Origin: CAYNVQ01 sp964400735
Lineage (GTDB): Bacteria; Acidobacteriota; Aminicenantia; Aminicenantales; Aminicenantaceae
Length of the DNA: 64,000 bases
Reading direction: 5' to 3'
Assembly (NCBI GenBank): GCA_964400735.1
Contig: CAYNVQ010000003.1
Span: 434,001-498,000, forward strand
This document shows, piece by piece, positions 1 through 7,175 of this stretch (the stretch's first letter is position 1; the number at the start of each line of letters is the position of its first letter). The notes below the pieces were generated by a model. That model did no database searches, was not told the origin of the DNA, and was given only the letters and a program-made list of their open reading frames with translations. Made by a program: the position numbers and the translations under genes.

Positions 1-1106
1 CCTATATTCTCGATTTCTTTGAGAGATAATTGTTTTCCTGACAGATTGTTAAAGAACGGAAGAAATAATTGGATCATGAAAAGGGCAATAATCAAGGCTA
101 TTAATGCCAGAAGCATTGATTCTCCTAAGAACTGCTGCATGATGTTGGTCCGAAAAGCACCGACAACCTTTCGTACCCCGATCTCTTTAGCTCGATTTGT
201 TGATCTGGCTGTAGAAAGATTCATGAAGTTAATACATGCAATTAGAAGCACGAACAAAGCGATGACCGTTAAGATGTAGATATATCTGATATCCCCCTGA
301 CCCTTGATATCATATTTGGTGTTCGAATGCAGGTGTATTTTGGTCAAGCTCTGAAGGTAAGGTTTTGAATTGGTTTCAGGATCACTTTTTACGATAATGT
401 CCCTAATCTTTTTATTTACTTCGTTTGCCGTTTTGTCTTTATCGAGTTGAACGTATGTATAGTACTGATATTCATGCCAGCTATCCAAAGAAGAGCCCAA
501 TTTTTCAGCTAAAATAAAAGGAACAAGCATATTGAATTTTAAATGTGAGTTATGAGGAACATTCTTCAAAATGCCAGTAATGATTAGATCAAATGTATTA
601 TTAATATTCACGGTCTTTCCCATAGGTTCCCTGTTACCAAAATATTTCTCCGCAATTTCTTGTGTGATAATGACAGAATGGGGATTATCTAATGCAGCGT
701 TCACATCTCCTTTAACCAAAGGGAAAGTAAACATTTTCAGGAAAGATGGATCAACCATTATGCAATCCTCACGGAATTGAGCATCTTTATAACGGACGAC
801 CGACTGCAATTTGTAAACTCTTGCGGTATTCGTGATTTCCGGATATGTTTCTTTCAAAACAGGTCCCAGAGGTGCGGGCGTGATTGCATAGCGATTTGTT
901 CCATCTGATAATTCCTCCTGAATTGCAACTCGATAAAGATATTTGGAGTTTTCGTGGAATCTGTCATAGCCCAGCTCGTCCTGAACCCAAAGCATTATTA
1001 AAATTGCACATGCCAACCCTATTGCTAGGCTTGAGACATTGATGAAAGAGTAAGCCTTATGTTTTTTAAGATTCCTTATGGCGATTTTTAAGTAGCTTTT
1101 AATCAT
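1..1106 (-). CDS. FtsX/MacB-type ABC transporter permease (partial, C-terminus beyond the left edge)
   Basis: Inner-membrane permease of the MacB/FtsX family that works with an ATPase encoded elsewhere. It starts MIKSYLKIAIRNLKKHKAYS, the usual N-terminal amphipathic stretch, followed by a transmembrane helix (SFINVSSLAIGLACAILILL), a long periplasmic MacB-core domain of about 230 residues, a second helix near residue 285 (IYILTVIALFVLLIACINFM), then the family motif NLSTARSTNRAKEIGVRKVVGA and a third helix. About 368 codons are seen; the family usually has four or eight helices, so the rest lies outside. ATG at 1106 is preceded by GGAGAG. A TTGGCAC -24-like box lies about 55 bp upstream, but its -12 element is one base too far away. 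Family assignment is firm; the substrate is unknown. Confidence 0.93.
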   Translation of the reverse strand, partial: MIKSYLKIAIRNLKKHKAYSFINVSSLAIGLACAILIMLWVQDELGYDRFHENSKYLYRVAIQEELSDGTNRYAITPAPLGPVLKETYPEITNTARVYKLQSVVRYKDAQFREDCIMVDPSFLKMFTFPLVKGDVNAALDNPHSVIITQEIAEKYFGNREPMGKTVNINNTFDLIITGILKNVPHNSHLKFNMLVPFILAEKLGSSLDSWHEYQYYTYVQLDKDKTANEVNKKIRDIIVKSDPETNSKPYLQSLTKIHLHSNTKYDIKGQGDIRYIYILTVIALFVLLIACINFMNLSTARSTNRAKEIGVRKVVGAFRTNIMQQFLGESMLLALIALIIALFMIQLFLPFFNNLSGKQLSLKEIENI

Positions 1107-1151
1107 TTCTTCTCTCCAATATATTTTGTTGGAAATAAATTTTGGGAAATA

Positions 1152-1168
1152 TGCCAGTATTTGTGCCA
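1152..1168 (-). promoter_or_regulatory. weak sigma-54-like promoter upstream of the permease
   Basis: On the minus strand TGGCAC is followed by TGGCA, giving 11 rather than 10 bases between the GG and GC pairs. The -24 half is perfect and the -12 half is off by one. Listed because two much better sigma-54 sites lie in the same island. Confidence 0.3.
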
Positions 1169-1191
1169 AATAGCATAGCTTTGCCCTTACA

Positions 1192-1578
1192 TTGCTCTTC
1201 TCTTTATATATAGTTGGTTCCGGCCGATGTGTGCTTCGAAAACATGATTCTCGATCGGGTTTCTTGTATTCTCATCGCCAGCTAATTGTCCCATCCAGTT
1301 CAGCTTATCCCTTACTTTCCTCAATATCACATAACCCTCATAATCGCTCTAGATTCCGTCCTTATCAAAAAGCGAAACTCTCTGCTTGATTATTCTATCG
1401 TCGCTGATTGTCATTCTCAGACTAATACACTCGCTTCGGATTATACTTTTTTCTCGAAAAACAGAATTAACGAACTCGCCCTCTGTGTTTCTTCATCGGC
1501 CAGAACCATTTGGCCCCCAAAAAGCAGGCATGATATCATAATAATAATCCACTTTTCCGACATCATTCTCATCTTCAT
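1192..1578 (-). pseudogene. decayed small secreted-protein gene
   Basis: From ATG 1578 on the minus strand there are 45 codons beginning MKMRMMSEKWIIIMISCLLF and ending after a plausible signal-peptidase site (VLA-DEE). The frame then stops right after a run of six A. In the -1 frame, coding-like sequence continues (IIRSECISLRMTISDDRIIK), crosses one TAG, and goes on to DYEGYVILRKVRDKLNWMGQ and a stop at 1192. One indel in the A-run and one nonsense change would restore a secreted protein of about 128 residues. It lies between the Fis operon and the permease, same strand. Function unknown. The 45-residue product alone could also be real, or the A-run could permit -1 slippage, but the second stop argues for decay. 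Confidence 0.5.
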
Positions 1579-1626
1579 GAGGGTGTCTTATTTGACGGCT
1601 AATCCTTAAAAAGAGTTATGGATGGA

Positions 1627-1995
1627 TTAATGAGCAGTCTTGGCAAAACTCACCTTATGTCTTTTCATCTTCTCGTGCAATGTTGTGTTTTTGATCCTCA
1701 GGAACTGGGATGCGGCTTTTTGATTCCCGTTGAATCGAGATAAAACCTTGGTCAAAATTACTTTCTCGATTCTGTTCATAAGGTCCTTGAGTGGAACTCT
1801 TTTTTTTATTTGTTTGACACAAAACTGGTCGATAAATTGATGGATGGTTTCGTCATTTAAGTTCTTGTCGCTCGAATCAGCGGGATAATCTTTATCTTCC
1901 TGACTTTTGTTCGATTCATGCTGATGAGAATATATGTCACTTGGACTTTCCCAGACAAAATTTTCTATATAGGGAGCTAGGCCTTGCTTGCTCAT
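1627..1995 (-). CDS. stand-alone Fis-type HTH DNA-binding protein
   Basis: A 122-residue protein with a polar N-terminal half and a C-terminal helix-turn-helix of the Fis type found at the end of NtrC-family activators (LSRFNGNQKAASQFLRIKNT then TLHEKMKRHKV). It has no receiver or AAA+ domain. The HTH is closely related to that of the 96-residue protein at 10452-10742 and more distantly to the tail of the response regulator at 2929-4314. Its ATG follows an AGGAGG that overlaps the stop of the 72-residue gene upstream, so the two are translationally coupled, behind the sigma-54 promoter at 2390-2405. Likely a DNA-binding modulator that shares or competes for enhancer sites with the full activator. 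That role is inference. Confidence 0.8.
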   Translation of the reverse strand: MSKQGLAPYIENFVWESPSDIYSHQHESNKSQEDKDYPADSSDKNLNDETIHQFIDQFCVKQIKKRVPLKDLMNRIEKVILTKVLSRFNGNQKAASQFLRIKNTTLHEKMKRHKVSFAKTAH

Positions 1996-2004
1996 AAAAT
2001 CCTC

Positions 2005-2223
2005 CTAACAGAATTTGGTCTTTTTCAGAGCCTTCTCAGCCGACACCGGAAGCCCATCCTGGATTTTAAGCCTATCGATCTCTCCGTACTCCAGAGTCTG
2101 GCAGTACTTGATGAAAGAATACCAGATGGGGTGAACATAGATAAGTTTCGCCGTTTCGGCCCTATTACCTGATTCTCTGTTGTTTCCGTTTATGGTTTTA
2201 TCCCGTTTTGATGGCATCTTCAT
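2005..2223 (-). CDS. small conserved-looking protein, DUF2292-like C-terminal half
   Basis: A 72-residue protein whose C-terminal half (FIKYCQTLEYGEIDRLKIQD then GLPVSAEKALKKTKF) resembles the YGEv-iKIQdG-pv pattern of small DUF2292/YezD-type proteins. The match is by eye only. It is the middle gene of a three-gene operon: it overlaps the 56-residue gene upstream by 26 bases, and its stop overlaps the ribosome-binding site of the Fis-type gene downstream. Function unknown; the operon position suggests a small partner of the Fis-type regulator. Confidence 0.6.
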   Translation of the reverse strand: MKMPSKRDKTINGNNRESGNRAETAKLIYVHPIWYSFIKYCQTLEYGEIDRLKIQDGLPVSAEKALKKTKFC

Positions 2224-2368
2224 TCCGTTTAAAGGGCATTAATTCATTTTGCTTGGCATCCCCGCCGGTCAAGATAGAGAGTCGCTCTCTCTTCCTTTGA
2301 ACATTTCTTTTCCCCGGATTGCAGATGCAGCCGAAAACATGTGTCTTTGTTGACTTGATCTTCTCCAT
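2198..2368 (-). CDS. 56-residue basic small protein immediately behind a sigma-54 promoter
   Basis: From ATG 2368 the reading frame MEKIKSTKTHVFGCICNPGK... runs 56 residues, rich in Lys/Arg with a CxC motif. GGGGAG lies 5 bases before the ATG. The -12 element of the sigma-54 promoter at 2390-2405 predicts a transcript start near 2380, so the leader would be only about 12 bases, just enough for this ribosome-binding site. It overlaps the next gene by 26 bases. A longer frame upstream to 2533 exists but would begin before the promoter. No family recognised; it could be a leader peptide rather than a stable protein. Confidence 0.5.
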   Translation of the reverse strand: MEKIKSTKTHVFGCICNPGKRNVQRKRERLSILTGGDAKQNELMPFKRNEDAIKTG

Positions 2369-2389
2369 GAATCTCCCCGTTCGATAGAA

Positions 2390-2405
2390 TGCAAATTTAG
2401 TGCCA
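2390..2405 (-). promoter_or_regulatory. sigma-54 (-24/-12) promoter of the Fis-type operon
   Basis: The minus strand reads TGGCACTAAATTTGCA, matching the consensus TGGCAC-N5-TTGCA at every specified position, with GG and GC 10 bases apart. It faces the 56-residue, DUF2292-like and Fis-type genes. A TTACAC half-site (2505-2510) about 100 bp upstream matches one arm of the palindrome found upstream of the receptor promoter. Confidence 0.8.
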
Positions 2406-2563
2406 GATTTGCGCAAAAAGGAAGGAATCGTCCTAACTCTAATATTTTCAATCTGTTTTATCTTATTGGCATCAAAAAAAGGTACTCGAAGGTCGGATAT
2501 TTCTTTACACACTACGGGCAAGATCATACCCAATGCGCGGCTTGATTCTGTCTATTATATCGT

Positions 2564-2579
2564 TGGCATGAATCATGCA
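2564..2579 (+). promoter_or_regulatory. possible divergent sigma-54 promoter
   Basis: TGGCATGAATCATGCA on the plus strand keeps the GG-N10-GC spacing and deviates from consensus at one -24 base and one -12 base. It points toward the response regulator gene 350 bp downstream. No convincing gene lies directly after it. Confidence 0.35.
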
Positions 2580-2740
2580 GACAAGTTTCATCGAGCGCTC
2601 AAATTTCGAAAGGGAGGAAAGTTGAGCACGGTAAAAGAGCCAAAAAGGCCATCTGGCTGGCCGCCCCGTTCTGAGCTAGAGGAAGGGCTGATTGGGTAAA
2701 ATAATACGCAAGGATGGGTAAATGATTGCACGATTTTCCA

Positions 2741-2769
2741 TTGCGAAGGACCGGATATTCCTTTATTAT
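2741..2769 (+). promoter_or_regulatory. sigma-70-type promoter for the response regulator
   Basis: TTGCGA and TATTAT are separated by 17 bases, giving 4/6 and 5/6 matches to consensus, about 160 bp before the start codon of the NtrC-family gene. The 2406-2928 stretch otherwise holds no gene I would support; it is the shared regulatory region of the two divergent units. Confidence 0.4.
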
Positions 2770-2928
2770 AGAAAAAAAGGCCCGAATTTCATGATGTGGG
2801 AGTCAAAACGGATGCATAGGACGAATTTTTTTTTGTGGGTGAAGAAATGGAAGCAGCTAATAAAAGTGAGAAATGCTGCCTGAATTTGAGGCCAATGAGG
2901 TTATCGTGCTGATTTTAGGCGGTTGAAC

Positions 2929-4314
2929 ATGAAATTCAAGATTCTCATCATCGATGACGAAGAGACTATACGGGAAGTTTTTTCGGCCCTTCTCAAAGAG
3001 AAAGATTACTCGGTCGAGGAGGCGGAGACGGGAAGTCGTGGGATCGAGATCGCGAAGAGATTCAATCCGGATATCATCCTGCTCGACATGAATCTTCCCG
3101 ACATTTCTGGAATGGAAGTCCTCTCCTGCGTGAAAGAATCCAACGTTCCGGCCGAGGTCATCATCATCACGGCCTACGGGACCATAAAGAACGCCGTGGA
3201 GGCCACCAGGCTTGGAGCCTACGACTATTTACAGAAGCCGGTAGATAATGAGGAACTCCTGCTGGTGGTCTCTAGAGCCCTGGAGGTCAAGAGGCTTCAG
3301 AGAGAAGTGGAGGAGCTCCGGAGCGAGCTTTCATCCCGATACCGGTTTTCCAATATCATCGGAACCAGCAGCCGTATGAACTCCATTTTTCAGATGATGG
3401 CCAAGATATGCCGGGTCGAAGGCACGGTGCTCATCACGGGCGAGAGCGGTACAGGCAAGGAGCTTGTGGCCCGGGCCATCCATTTCAACAGCTCGAGAAG
3501 CAAAAATCGCTTCGTAGTGGTCAACTGCGGTGCCATCCCCAAAGACCTGATCGAGTCCGAATTCTTCGGTCATCTCAAGGGGGCATTCACCGATGCGAAG
3601 ACAGAAAAAACCGGAAAGTTCGAGCTGGCCAATCATGGGACCATATTTCTGGATGAGATCGGAGACCTCTCCCCGGAAGCCCAGGTCAAGCTCTTACGGG
3701 CCATCGGAGAGAAGGAAATCGTCAAGGTGGGAGGGACGAAAACCATTCCCATCGATGTGAGGGTCATTGCGGCCACCAACCAGAATCTGGAGGAACTGGT
3801 CAGGCGGGGGCTATTCCGCGAGGACCTCTACTGGCGGCTGGCAGTTCTCTCCCTTCAGCTTCCGCCTTTAAGGGAAAGAAAAGAGGATATCCCCCTTCTC
3901 TGCGAGTATCTCCTCAGGAAATTCAACAAATCGCTGGATAAGAAGATCAAGGGAGTCACCAGTGAAGGCATGGAGCTTTTGAAGGGATATTCATGGCCGG
4001 GAAATGTCCGGGAGCTGGAAAGCGTTCTGTATGAAACGATGGTTCTGAGCAACGGCCTCTGGATCGATGAGGAAGACCTTCCGGCACGCTTCACGGAGAG
4101 AGCGGACTACGAACCGGATGAGAGCGTCCATCTAGGAGAAACGTTGAAGGAGGCTGTTCAGAAATTAACCGAGAACGTGGAGCGGAAGATGATACGCAGA
4201 GCGCTGAAGGAAACCGGAGGAAACAGGACCCAAGCGGCCAAAAAGCTGGGGATCAGCCGGAAAACGATTTTCAATAAGATGATCCAGTATGGCCTGCAGG
4301 GCCCTGCTGGTTAA
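2929..4314 (+). CDS. NtrC-family sigma-54-dependent response regulator
   Basis: A 461-residue activator with the classic three domains. The receiver is residues 1-120, with acidic pocket D9-D10 and phospho-acceptor D53 (IILLDMNLPD). The AAA+ domain is about residues 140-365: Walker A GESGTGKE, sigma-54-contacting loop GAFTDA (the canonical form is GAFTGA; the Asp variant also occurs in active members), Walker B FLDEIGDL and an arginine-finger region. A Fis-type HTH ends the protein (GGNRTQAAKKLGISRKTIFN). The ATG at 2929 has AGGCGG upstream; a TTG two codons earlier is less likely. It converges with the GAF histidine kinase, its probable partner. Perfect sigma-54 promoters at 2390 and 6910 are its likely targets (inference). 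Confidence 0.95.
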   Translation: MKFKILIIDDEETIREVFSALLKEKDYSVEEAETGSRGIEIAKRFNPDIILLDMNLPDISGMEVLSCVKESNVPAEVIIITAYGTIKNAVEATRLGAYDYLQKPVDNEELLLVVSRALEVKRLQREVEELRSELSSRYRFSNIIGTSSRMNSIFQMMAKICRVEGTVLITGESGTGKELVARAIHFNSSRSKNRFVVVNCGAIPKDLIESEFFGHLKGAFTDAKTEKTGKFELANHGTIFLDEIGDLSPEAQVKLLRAIGEKEIVKVGGTKTIPIDVRVIAATNQNLEELVRRGLFREDLYWRLAVLSLQLPPLRERKEDIPLLCEYLLRKFNKSLDKKIKGVTSEGMELLKGYSWPGNVRELESVLYETMVLSNGLWIDEEDLPARFTERADYEPDESVHLGETLKEAVQKLTENVERKMIRRALKETGGNRTQAAKKLGISRKTIFNKMIQYGLQGPAG

Positions 4315-4415
4315 GGACCGCGGCGGATATTTTCACGAATTTCACTTTCCAAACCCAAGGGGCATAGATTTTTTCGACCATTTCCATGGATTTTGGGAGT
4401 TCGAGCGAGAAAAGT

Positions 4416-6635
4416 TCAGTCCTGTAAGGGGAGCTGGATAATGAAGGCCGCTCCTTCTGAAGAGTTCTTGGCCCAAATCCTTCCGCCGTGCTCCTCCACG
4501 ATACGGCGGGCGATGGATAATCCCAACCCGGCGCCTTTCTTTTTGCCGTGGGAGACGAAGGGATCGAAGATACGATCCAATAATTCTGGGGGTATCCCCG
4601 GGCCTGTATCGGAAAATCGTATTTCCACCAGCCCGTTTTCTTCATTCGTCAAAATGGCCAGCCGCCCGCCATCAAGCATAGCATCGCGGGCGTTGGCAAC
4701 GACATTATGGACGACCTGAGCCATCCGGTCGGAATCCATTTTCACCTTTCCGCTGTATCCATATTCTATGGCGATATCGATCTTCCGTTCCTTGAAGTCC
4801 AACTGGAAGACTTCGATGACTTCCCGAATGAATTCGGGTAGAGAACAGGGTGCAAAGCAGGTGGACATGCGGCCGTTCCGGGCAAAGTCCAGAATTCCCT
4901 GGACCGTGCTGATCAGGCGGCGGGCAGCTCCCACGATTCCCTTGCACATTTTTTGACGCGTTTCTGCGGAGACGCTCGGACGGGCGAGAAAATCGGCGCT
5001 GTTGATGATCCCGCTCAGCGGGCCTTTCAGGTCGTGGACGACTGTTCCAGCCACCCGGCCTACAGCGGCCAACCTTTCTGCTTCCAGAGTTTGCTGTCGC
5101 AAACGGGCATTCTCGATAGCGACTCCGAGCTGGTGGCCGATGGCCGTCAGCAGATCCACATCGTCCGCTCCGAATCCTCGGGGCGAACGGGAAGCCACGC
5201 CCATAGTCCCGACGGTTCTTTTCAAGGAACGTAAGGGCACCTCGGCAAAAGAGCGGATTCCCTCTTTGCTGATTCTTTGTCGGTCTTTTTCCGTTGGGAA
5301 CGGAAAAGCCTGTGTATCCTCAATCAGAAGGGGTTCGCCGTTCTGGAAAGACTTGAACAGGCTCTTTTCCTCTGAAGATGCGGTCTTGAGCCAGGCGAGA
5401 TGCTCCCTGGAAAGTCCCCGGGCATAAGCCACACGCAGACTCCCGTCTTCCGGATTGATCAGACGGATGCTTATGGCATCGATACCGGTCAGTTCCATCA
5501 GTTTATCCGCTGCGCTGGAGAGGAGTGCGTCAAGGTCGAAAGCCTGGTTGATGACCGCGGCCACGGCGTTCAGGGCCGCGAGGCGTTTGGCTCGGCTCTG
5601 GGTTTCTTCGAAAAGCTGAACGTTGGCGATGGCGATGCCCAACTGCTGTCCGATGGCGTTCAAGAGCTGGAGGTCATCCTGGCTGAAAAAGCCCGGCGTC
5701 CGTGAGACGAGGCCTAAGGTCCCGACAAGCCGGTCCTGGGCCATCAGGGGAACCTGGGCCAAGGAGCGGTGTCCGACTTCCTTGAGCAGTTCCCGCACCT
5801 TGGGACTGACCCGCTTGTCGTTCCACATATCCTCGGAAAGGCTCGGTTTCGCCTCTCGCGCAACCCATCCGACAATTTCCTCTGAAATCGGAAAATGCTT
5901 GGCCTGGATGATATATCTCTCGGAGAGACCTTTGTGTGCGGCAAGGACAAGGCTTTGCTCTTTGGAATCCAACAGCCGAATGGCTCCTCCCTGGGCCTTG
6001 GTGACGTCGATGACCCGGTCGAGAGCCTGTTCCATCAGCGAGTCAAGATCCGGTGGGCGGTTGACGGTTTCGGCGATGGAATAGAGCGCAGCCAATTCCT
6101 GGTGGTGATGGGACAACTGTTCGAAGAGGCGGGCTTTGTGGATGGCCGCTGCGGCATATCCGGCCAACGTTTCCACAAGGGCCAAGTCATCGCGGTCAAA
6201 CGCCCCTTCCTTATCATGAACCAGGACCAGCGTTCCGATCAGCTCATTGCCGGCGATGAGCGGCAGTCCGATATATGATCCGAAGGGCTTTTCCCCCGGC
6301 AGCAAGTCGATTTGGATATCGGTCCGCTTGGATATATCGGCAACCCAAAGGGATTTTTTATGTTTGACGATCCAGCCGGTGTATCCCTTCCCCGGGGGAT
6401 AGGAAGAGCCGAGGGGAAAAGCGCGGTCCGGCGAGCAGCGCAGGGCCCGGAGGACCAGAGATCCCTGTTCTTGATTCCACAGGCTGATCTCCGCCAGAGA
6501 ACAGGGAACCAAATCAGCGACAGCTCCGACAATGGCATCCAGTGTTTGCTGGAGGTCCAGGGTCGCTCCTGTTTTGCGCGCCACCTCACTGACAGCCTCA
6601 AGCTGCTTGGCTATCTGTGATTTCGAGCGTTCCAT
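4416..6635 (-). CDS. triple-GAF sensor histidine kinase (cytoplasmic)
   Basis: About 739 residues with no transmembrane segment. Three GAF sensor domains lie at roughly 25-170, 190-340 and 365-510. A HisKA segment holds the phospho-acceptor His in VVHDLKGPL. The HATPase domain shows an N box (HNVVANARDAM), a G1 box (SDTGPGIP) and a G2 box (KGAGLGLSIARRIVEEHGG). The start is uncertain: ATG 6635 has a distant GGGGGTGGA, while a TTG at 6665 gives ten more residues. It is encoded tail to tail with the NtrC-type regulator, about 100 bp apart, so it probably phosphorylates that regulator in response to an internal ligand or redox cue. The signal cannot be read from the sequence. Confidence 0.93.
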   Translation of the reverse strand: MERSKSQIAKQLEAVSEVARKTGATLDLQQTLDAIVGAVADLVPCSLAEISLWNQEQGSLVLRALRCSPDRAFPLGSSYPPGKGYTGWIVKHKKSLWVADISKRTDIQIDLLPGEKPFGSYIGLPLIAGNELIGTLVLVHDKEGAFDRDDLALVETLAGYAAAAIHKARLFEQLSHHHQELAALYSIAETVNRPPDLDSLMEQALDRVIDVTKAQGGAIRLLDSKEQSLVLAAHKGLSERYIIQAKHFPISEEIVGWVAREAKPSLSEDMWNDKRVSPKVRELLKEVGHRSLAQVPLMAQDRLVGTLGLVSRTPGFFSQDDLQLLNAIGQQLGIAIANVQLFEETQSRAKRLAALNAVAAVINQAFDLDALLSSAADKLMELTGIDAISIRLINPEDGSLRVAYARGLSREHLAWLKTASSEEKSLFKSFQNGEPLLIEDTQAFPFPTEKDRQRISKEGIRSFAEVPLRSLKRTVGTMGVASRSPRGFGADDVDLLTAIGHQLGVAIENARLRQQTLEAERLAAVGRVAGTVVHDLKGPLSGIINSADFLARPSVSAETRQKMCKGIVGAARRLISTVQGILDFARNGRMSTCFAPCSLPEFIREVIEVFQLDFKERKIDIAIEYGYSGKVKMDSDRMAQVVHNVVANARDAMLDGGRLAILTNEENGLVEIRFSDTGPGIPPELLDRIFDPFVSHGKKKGAGLGLSIARRIVEEHGGRIWAKNSSEGAAFIIQLPLQD

Positions 6636-6781
6636 TTCTGACTCATGTATCCACCCCCAGCACAAACATTAGGTTATCACATCTCCAGGCTTTGTTCAAT
6701 CTCTGTGAACCAGCGCAGGAGCCATCTTTTTTCAAGATCTTTTCAAAATATGGCCCCAGTTAATGGATTACCTAAAGAGGT

Positions 6782-6797
6782 GTGTAAAGAGTTACAC
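6782..6797. promoter_or_regulatory. palindromic upstream activating site candidate
   Basis: GTGTAA-AGAG-TTACAC is a perfect 6-bp inverted repeat 113 bp upstream of the -24 box of the receptor promoter, the usual distance for an NtrC-type enhancer. Just downstream, CGAAAAATTGAAT occurs twice with a 21-bp period (from 6803 and 6824), which places both copies on the same helix face. No gene lies between the kinase start and the promoter. Confidence 0.5.
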
Positions 6798-6909
6798 TGA
6801 ATTCGAAAAATTGAATATTCTATACGAAAAATTGAATGGGAGCTAGATCTAAAAAAGGGGGAAAATTTTAACTCTATTTATATCAATAAGATAGAATGGA
6901 CGACTTATT

Positions 6910-6925
6910 TGGCACTTTTTTTGCA
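6910..6925 (+). promoter_or_regulatory. sigma-54 (-24/-12) promoter of the TonB-dependent receptor unit
   Basis: TGGCACTTTTTTTGCA matches the TGGCAC-N5-TTGCA consensus exactly, with correct spacing. The predicted transcript start is near 6936, leaving a leader of about 240 bases before the receptor ATG. That leader contains a terminator. Confidence 0.85.
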
Positions 6926-6998
6926 TAAATTTCGATGAAAGGAGAGCGAAGGAAGTCTTTAAATTCTTAGCTTCATAGATAGCTGACTTAACTTTAAG

Positions 6999-7045
6999 AG
7001 GCTGTCGAGAGATCCCCATGGGGGTTTCCGGCAGCCTTTTTTTTT
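6999..7045 (+). terminator. intrinsic terminator/attenuator in the receptor leader
   Basis: AGGCTGTCG (6999-7007) pairs with CGGCAGCCT (7029-7037), an inner CCCC/GGGG stem extends the hairpin, and nine T follow. It lies between the sigma-54 promoter and the receptor gene, so transcription must read through it, or end there to give an RNA of roughly 110 nt. A strong Shine-Dalgarno-like AAAGGAGGTGA at about 7059-7069 follows with no good start codon beside it. Confidence 0.75.
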
Positions 7046-7175
7046 ATCCAAAATTTTGAAAGGAGGTGAGAATAAGGGAAAGTCAAGGAAAAAAGGCTTG
7101 AAAGTGGAGTGAGTATATTCGCTCCGGGATATTGGCAATATTTTCCCCGATGAGGGAAAAAAGGAGGATTTGATT

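Noticed and set aside
2198..2533. Longer 111-codon version of the small gene
   Set aside because: Its start would lie upstream of the sigma-54 transcript start; the 56-codon form with its own ribosome-binding site is preferred.
2400..2699. Plus-strand 99-codon frame in the divergent regulatory region
   Set aside because: It overlaps the sigma-54 promoter and has no ribosome-binding site; the composition does not look coding.
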